A stretch of DNA of 64,000 nt. Origin: Thinopyrum elongatum. Taxonomy: Eukaryota > Streptophyta > Magnoliopsida > Poales > Poaceae. Shown in pieces: positions 58,475-64,000 of the stretch. The notes under the pieces were generated by a model. That model was not told where the DNA came from. It ran no database searches and saw only the letters and a program-made list of their open reading frames with translations. A program made the position numbers and the translations under genes. Positions within the stretch are counted from its first letter, which is position 1, and every line of letters starts with the position of its first letter. The DNA lies in NCBI GenBank assembly GCA_011799875.1, contig CM022303.1:279640850-279704849 (forward strand), given 5' to 3'.

Positions 58475-59146
58475 CAATATAACATACTCCTAATAGAAGA
58501 TCGGACATTTAACCAAACCAAGCATGCTTAACAACTTGGAAATATAGTAACTGTATTTCTTTCTCATGTATTTAATACAACCAAATTTGATTTATTTCTC
58601 ACATGGTAGACAATAAAAAAATGCACCCACAACAATTGAACATCGCATTGCAGAATTGAACCAAACAGTTAATTAAATACCACAACAAATGAACCAAACA
58701 TTAATTGAGCACCACATTGCACAATATATAACATACTAGAAGATCAGACATTTAATCAAACCAAGCATGCTTGACAACTTGGAAATGGAGCAATTGTATT
58801 TGTTTCTCATGTATTTTGTACAGTCAAATTTGATTTATTTCTCACATGGAAGACAATACAAAATTGCACCCAGAAGAATTGAACATCACATTGTAGAATT
58901 GAACCAAACAGTTAACTGAACACGACAACAAATTAACCAAACAGTTAATAAGTGAGCACCACATTACAGGACATATAGAACATATACAGTAGAGGATCAA
59001 ATTGCATGGTAAAAGTACATAGGACAATTCACTAGAATTTGTTAAGGAAAGGCAGGAGCAGCACATGCAATAGGTAAACCAAACATGCTTAACCGGCGTA
59101 GCTAGCTAACTGAACATAGGTCCTTATAGTGAGCTAACAAGACAAG

Positions 59147-59641
59147 CTACTCCTCATCGTCGGAGATATCGATGACGACTGGCTCCTTGGACTTGGAAGA
59201 GGGCGAGGCCTCCACATCGTGGGTGCCCTCCTCGTAGTGGTGAGTTGCCTGAGCCGCTCCGGGCACAAACCTGCTGGCTCTTGAGTTGAGGTAAGCACGG
59301 GCATGCTGAGAAAATACCTCATAGTCTTTGTCAAAGGCATCGACGGTGGCCTCGAGAAAATGCCACGAACTGTCGTTTAAAGCAGCCAACCATGTCATGG
59401 CATCGATGCACGAGGCATCGATAGTGGCCTCAACGGCGAGGTGCTCCTCCAAGATCTGGGGGTCGGCATGAATGGCAGCCATCACGACCTCATTTGCGCA
59501 TGCGGCCGTGATTTGCTTCTCCGCTGCCAAATGCTCCTTGAGCTCCTGGCTATACTATGTGCACCATGGATTAGGGCGGCGCTTATTTGGACTAGGGGTC
59601 GGTGATTTGGGTGGAAGGTGTCGCGCCGGCGGTCGAGGCAT
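59147..59641 (-). pseudogene. Acidic-tailed ORF with one amber stop
   Basis: Minus-strand frame from ATG 59641 (MPRPPARHLPPKSPTPSPNK), with a TAG at codon 29, then 135 more codons to a stop at 59147. The N-terminus is proline-rich and basic. The middle is helical and alanine-rich (AAEKQITAACANE; WLAALNDSSWHFLEATV). The end (KSKEPVVIDISDDEE) is an acidic motif of the kind seen in nuclear proteins and resembles a SUMO-interacting motif (VVIDIS followed by acids). No known domain is recognised. It may be the 5' part of the B3-like gene at 40837-41491, separated by J, or an independent CACTA-borne gene. The amber sits where a CAG would fit. Confidence 0.45.
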
Positions 59642-60179
59642 GTGGGAGGTAGAAGGAGGAGGAGGATGGGGGTCAGGTGTGGATTACCTGCCTAGATCGA
59701 CGAGGCCGAGCAGCGTGAAGGAGGGTCGCCGGCGAGGAGGCGGCACTGCAAGCAAGGAGTGAAGGTTTGAACTTGGAAAGGAAGGCAGAAACAGGGGCAA
59801 TGTGGCTTTTGGTAAGGGGGAGGGGGCGGGGAGGTAGATATTTCCGCAGAAGCCGAAAATTTTGGCTCGGTGCAGCGAAAAACTGACGCGCAAAGTGTCG
59901 TCAGACACGGTCCCTTATTCAGCACTGTGTACGATATGTGAACATAAAAAATGATTCATATAGCTTACCCGTGTGTGATGAGTTTGAACGTGCAAATTTT
60001 GGTCCGAATTTCCCTCGTTACAGTGGTCATCCACGTCATTGCATAATTTGGGTACACAAAAGAGCCTACAGCGCACCCACACTTCTTAATCGAGCAAGTT
60101 CAGCAATTAAACAGAGCTAGCTAACCTAAATATTAATCTAACAAATTAAAGACCGGCGCTCTAAATTAAACAAAGAGTA

Positions 60180-60797
60180 CTACTCCGGCTGGCGCTCGTC
60201 GATCTCCGCCACCTCCTCCATGTCCAGCTCGCGCCCGACGATCTCCTGGGGAAGGGGCTCCATGGCATCCATCGCACCATACTCGGCAAGCATCTTGCCA
60301 TCCATGTCCGCCATCTGTTTGGAAATGGCCGCCACGAGCTGGGCATGGGCGGCCATGATCTGGGCTTGGACAGGCTACGTCATGGCAAGGTATGCCGCGA
60401 AGGAACGGACGGCTGCTCGAACGCTCTCGGCGGTTGCCAACTCTTTGGCCGTGGGTTGCCGACCGTTGTCGGAGAAGCTCCATTCAATTTGTGCGGTGAC
60501 TGCCAGGAGTTGGGCGTGGGCAGCCTCGACATGGTCGTGGGAGGCCTCTATCAGGGCTAAGGCCACCGCTGCGGATCGGGCAGTTGTTGTGCCGCTCTCG
60601 CCAGTTGCTATCCCCATCGCAGATGTTGCTGCCGCCACCTGAGCAGCAACAGCGGCCGTTTGGGCTACCTTGGCCTCCCGGTCGCAGATTGCGGCCACGC
60701 TCACACAGGTTGTTAGCACGCGCATGGTGCTTGTGGCCGCGCTCTCGCCGGAGTGGACCGCCGAAGTTGCCCTCACGACGCGGGTCCACGTCCCCAT
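60180..60797 (-). pseudogene. Alanine-rich helical ORF with one amber stop
   Basis: Minus-strand frame from ATG 60797 (MGTWTRVVRATSAVHSGESA), 140 codons to a TAG, then 64 more in the same frame to a stop at 60180 (ending IVGRELDMEEVAEIDERQPE). The composition is dominated by A, with regular E/Q/H spacing suggesting long helices. There is no known domain, signal peptide or membrane span. The neighbour at 59147-59641 is on the same strand, about 540 bases downstream. Codon use is GC-rich, unlike the AT-rich surroundings, which favours a real former gene. Confidence 0.42.
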
Positions 60798-61083
60798 CTT
60801 TCATCGGTGACGACTGAACAATGAAATGATATTTGGGGAGCGAGCTAGTGTGCTTGACGCGTCGGCTGTGGACTGCAGGCGATGCACCTTCTCGCGTAAG
60901 CCATATACTACTCCGATGGTGCTCCAAGATATTTTGTATTGCATCTCACACTGTTGGTGATAATAAACTGTGTGTGATCTACTTGATTTTTCGTCTTGAT
61001 TTGAAATACATAATGGGGTCACAGCGGCAAAGGAGGGTGTTTGAATTGCTAGAACTTTTATTTGCAGTGAACATGCAACTATA

Positions 61084-63445
61084 GGTGTGTCGCTAAGAAA
61101 TTTGGAATTATTCAGGGTTCGTTTGGACATTTTTATATGTTAACTTGGTTTTCTAGCCATTTCAGGTGCATAATTAAAAATTAAACTACATGCACATGCT
61201 CCGGTGCACCAAAATGGGTTGTAAAATCATATATGTTTCCATGGGTTGATGCTTATGTCCCATGTAAGAAATGACGATGAATTTCAAACACCTCGGCACC
61301 GTGGCTCGCCGGCAAACGTTGAGATACTTGGTTTTGAAATTCTAGTAAATCCAAAACTCGTCTGAAATTCATGAACCTTGGCATGCTATCATGGAATGCC
61401 ATCAACATGTTGTGGTAAAAAAAATCCCATTTAGGGTAGGTTTTGGTATAAGCTTCTCACAAACCAGAGCTTCTCACAAGAAGCCTCATGGTTCCGGTAG
61501 GGAACATGTCACCTTTGTGGATGAAACGATATTCGTTGCCTCTTCTTGCTTTCAAATTTTTTCTAGTGTCAACATAGAACAACAAGAGTGTCGTGTTAAA
61601 TTTTGGAATTTGTCGGGGTTCGTTTGGACATTTTTATACATTAACTGAGTTTTCTAGGCATTTATATGCATACTTCAAATTTGAACTATAGGCACATGCT
61701 CCAATGCATAAAATGGGTTGAAAAATCAAATGTGTGTCCATGGTTGCATGCTTAGGTCCCATGCAAGAAATGGGAATGAATGTCAAACACCTCGGCACCG
61801 TCGCTTAGCCACAAACATTGAGATACATGGTTTTAAAATTCTAGTAAAACCAAAACTCGTCTGAAATTCATGAAACTTGGCATGCTATCATGGAACGGCG
61901 TCAACATGCTGTGGTAAAAAAATTGTCCCAATTGGGGCAGGTTTGGGTATAAGCTTCTCACAAACCAGAGCTTCTCACAACAAGCCTCATGGTTCTAGTA
62001 GGGAACATGTCACCTTTGTGGACGAAACAATATTCATTGCCTCTTCTTGCTTTCAAATTTTATCTAGTGTCAATATAGAACAACAGGAGTGTCGTCTTAA
62101 ATTTTGGAATTTTTTGGGGTTCGTTTGGACATTTTTATACATTAACTGAGTTTTCTATGCATTTATGTGCATAATTCAAATTTGAACTATAGGCACATGC
62201 TCCAGTGCATATAAATTGGTTGAAAAATCAAATGTGTGTCTTTGGTTGCATGCTTAGGTCCCATGCAAGAAATGGGAATGAATGTCAAACACCTTGCCAC
62301 CGTTGCTCGACCGCAAACATTGAGATACATGGTTTTTAAATTCTAGTAAATCCAAAACTCGTGTGAAATTCATGAAACTTGGCATGCTATCATGGAGCGG
62401 CATCAACATGTTGTGGTAAAAAAATTGTCCCATTTGGAGCAGGTTTGGGTATAAGCTTCTCACAAACCAGAGCTTCTCACAACAAGCCTCATGGTTCCGG
62501 TAAGGAACGTGCCTCCTTCATGGATGAAAAAATATGCGTTGCCTCTTCTTGCTTTCAAATTTTTGTCTAGTGGCAACATAGAGCAACAGGAGTGTCGTGT
62601 TAAAATTTGGAATTTTTCTGGGTTCGTTTGGACATTTTTATACATGAACTGAGTTTTCTAGGCATTTCATGTGCATAATTCAAATTTGAACTACACGCAC
62701 ATGCTCCAGTGCAAAAAAATGGGTTGAAAAATCAAATTTGTGTCCTTGGGTGCATGCTTAGGTCCCATGGAGGAAATGTGAATCAATTTCAAACACCAGG
62801 GCACTGTTGCTTGCCGGCAAAACATTGAGATACTTTGTTTTTAAATTCTAGTAAATCCAAAACTCATCTGAATTTCATGAAACTTGGCATGCTATCATGG
62901 AATGGCACCAACATGCTGTGGTAAACAAAATGTCCCATCTGGGGCAGGTTTTGGTATACGCTCCTCACAAACCAGAGCTTCTCCCAAGAAACCTCGTGGT
63001 TCCGGTAGGGAACACGTTTCTGGACGAAACGACATTCGTTGCCTCTTCTCGCCTTGATTTTTTCTAGATACAACATAGAGCAACAGGGGTGTTATGTTAA
63101 ATTTTGAAATTATTTGGGGTTCATTTGGACATTTTTATGCATTAACTGAGTTTTCTAGGCATTTTATGTGCATAATTCAAATTTGAACTACAGGCAAATG
63201 CTCCAGTGTAGCAAATTGGGTTGAAAAATCATATGTGTGTCCTTGCATGCATGCTTAGGTTCCATGCAAGAAATGAGAATGAACTTCAAACACCTCGGCA
63301 GCGTGCCTCGGCCGCAAACATTGAGATACTTGGTTTTAAAATTATAGTAAATCCAAAACTCGTCTGAAATTCATGAAACTTGGCATGCTATCATGGAATG
63401 GCACCAACATGTTGTGGTATTTTTCATGTCCAATTTGAGAGAAGG
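61084..63445. repeat. Tandem array, unit about 500 bp, about 4.7 copies
   Basis: GCATGCTATCATGGA recurs at 61381, 61880, 62392, 62887 and 63383 (spacings 499, 512, 495 and 496). Each unit also has TCGTTTGGACATTTTTATA, CACATGCTCC, GAGATAC(T/A)TGGTTTT and CAAACCAGAGCTTCTC in the same order. Copies differ by many substitutions and small indels. Open frames in it recur per unit and are not genes. Unit size resembles some wheat satellite families of 500-570 bp, but I cannot assign it. Confidence 0.9.
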
Positions 63446-63866
63446 CGCACTCAAATCAACAGCCAATAAAGGCATTTTGAAACAAATAGCTGCCACCTTA
63501 CCATCTCAAACGTTTGTATAATTTAAATCGTGGGCGTTCTGTTAACCATTCACGTGACGCCACGCTCACACTTTTAATGGCTAGGAGGTGCCGTGCGGAC
63601 AGCTGCTTGAGTAGACGGGAGGCGTGCGAGCGTAGTCCGCTGTGCAGGCTGACCGGGAGGCGTGCAAGCTGTCCTCCAATGCGCAGGCTCACCGGGAAGT
63701 GTGCAAGTTGTACGCTACGCAGGCTCACTAGGAAGCGAGCCCTTTGACTTCCATGGCCGCCCGCATCGCTTGCATCCTCTCCATTAATGGTGCCCGAGCC
63801 GCTGTTTAATATGGGCAGCCTTACTCTTCGCCTCCCACTCCACACCCGCAGACCTCCACCAATGCC
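63446..63866. other. Upstream region of the terminal open frame
   Basis: Single-copy-looking sequence with a CACGTG G-box core at about 63550 and a 38-bp tandem repeat (63620-63738). TTTAATATGG near 63806 is a weak TATA candidate. This may be a promoter. No gene is seen in it. Confidence 0.35.
63620..63738. repeat. Degenerate 36-39 bp tandem repeat
   Basis: Three and a bit units, each ending GCAGGCT(G/C)AC(C/T)(G/A)GGA, starting near 63621, 63658, 63697 and 63733. The repeat gives a periodic LPVSLRxxxQLA-like reading on the minus strand, which I do not take as coding. Confidence 0.7.
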
Positions 63867-64000
63867 ATGGCGCAGAAGGATCATCTGCCACTAGTCTTCC
63901 AGTTTGGTGAAGTCAACTTTGAGCCGAACGAGATAGAAAATAAGGAGGAATGGGGCCTCATGGACATGGCCCTGAACGAGCTGGCCACGGCGGTTGCTGC
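63867..64000 (+). CDS. 5' end of an unidentified ORF, cut by window end
   Basis: From ATG 63867 (context GCCATGGCGC, a good plant start) the frame MAQKDHLPLVFQFGEVNFEP stays open to the last base, 44 codons. It is acidic in the middle (NEIENKEEWG) and helical at the end (MDMALNELATAVAA). GC content rises abruptly against the tandem array upstream. I do not recognise the family. It may be a host gene, a captured gene in the CACTA-like region, or a gag N-terminus. Only the start is visible, so function cannot be judged. Confidence 0.4.
   Translation, partial: MAQKDHLPLVFQFGEVNFEPNEIENKEEWGLMDMALNELATAVA

Larger units (their letters stand above)
58475..61083. mobile_element. CACTA-like region continued after J
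   Basis: The first 600 bases are a diverged local duplication of the sequence left of J: GAACCAAACAGTTAA, GAGCACCACATT and TTTCTCATGTATTT recur at about 41660-41830, 58555-58720 and 58790-58970. Then come two decayed minus-strand coding frames, separated by gene-free sequence (59642-60179 and 60798-61083). No terminal inverted repeat matching 39860 is found, so the right boundary is open. Confidence 0.45.

Noticed and set aside
59925..59945. Right end of the CACTA-like element at CACTGTG
   Set aside because: It does not match the inverted left terminus (CTGTACCAGTG expected) and coding remnants continue past it.
61391..62570. Recurring 60-90 codon frames (MACYHG..., SFSQTRASH)
   Set aside because: They recur once per tandem unit and change frame between units, so they follow from the repeat and are not genes.

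Overview
The window is repeat-dense intergenic DNA of a large grass genome, almost certainly Triticeae (wheat, Aegilops, barley or rye type). The evidence is long TG...CA LTRs whose termini I recognise as wheat-type Gypsy families (TGATACGTCTCC..., TGATACGTCC..., TGTCGGTGTC...), tRNA-Asp-type primer sites, a CACTA end, and insertions nested up to three deep. I see no conventional single-copy gene and no rRNA or tRNA gene. Family names are from memory and unverified, so elements are called A to K here.

Layout. 1-1263: 5' end of a minus-strand Gypsy element (A). 1264-3854: long-LTR Gypsy piece (H), reverse strand. 3855-4499 and 37770-39859: two halves of an old plus-strand Gypsy interior (G). 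4500-31458: minus-strand element F (451-bp LTRs, TSD CCGGG), split by plus-strand Athila-like element B (13176-30443, TSD AGTTG). B is itself split by minus-strand non-autonomous element C (15709-22758, TSD TTGTG). 29512-37087: a tandem duplication of about 3.8 kb that copied the end of B, the 5' end of F and part of element E. 39860-41838 and 58475 onward: a CACTA-like element or region with B3-like and other decayed minus-strand genes. It is split by plus-strand element J (41839-58474, TSD CAATA), whose 3' LTR holds plus-strand element K (48784-57845, TSD GCGCC), which holds a solo LTR of the C family (50237-51791, TSD GACGC). 61084-63445: tandem array of units of about 500 bp. 63867-64000: start of an open frame running off the window.

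How the parts relate. B is the only element with a recognisable gag-protease-RT-RNaseH-integrase set, and it is disabled by stops and frameshifts. F and J keep gag-protease only, and K keeps neither. C and E are LTR shells with one lineage-specific ORF. F, J and K each carry an extra gene antisense to the element, starting a few hundred bases from the 3' LTR. In F and K it is an intron-containing 'putative gypsy-type transposon' (PF04195-like) plus coiled-coil gene. In J it is an uninterrupted 270-residue ORF with a B3-like DNA-binding domain. Every in-frame stop I found in the J gag-protease frame is TAG where CAG is expected, and K shows TAG and TGA only, which fits deamination of methylated CHG and CG sites.
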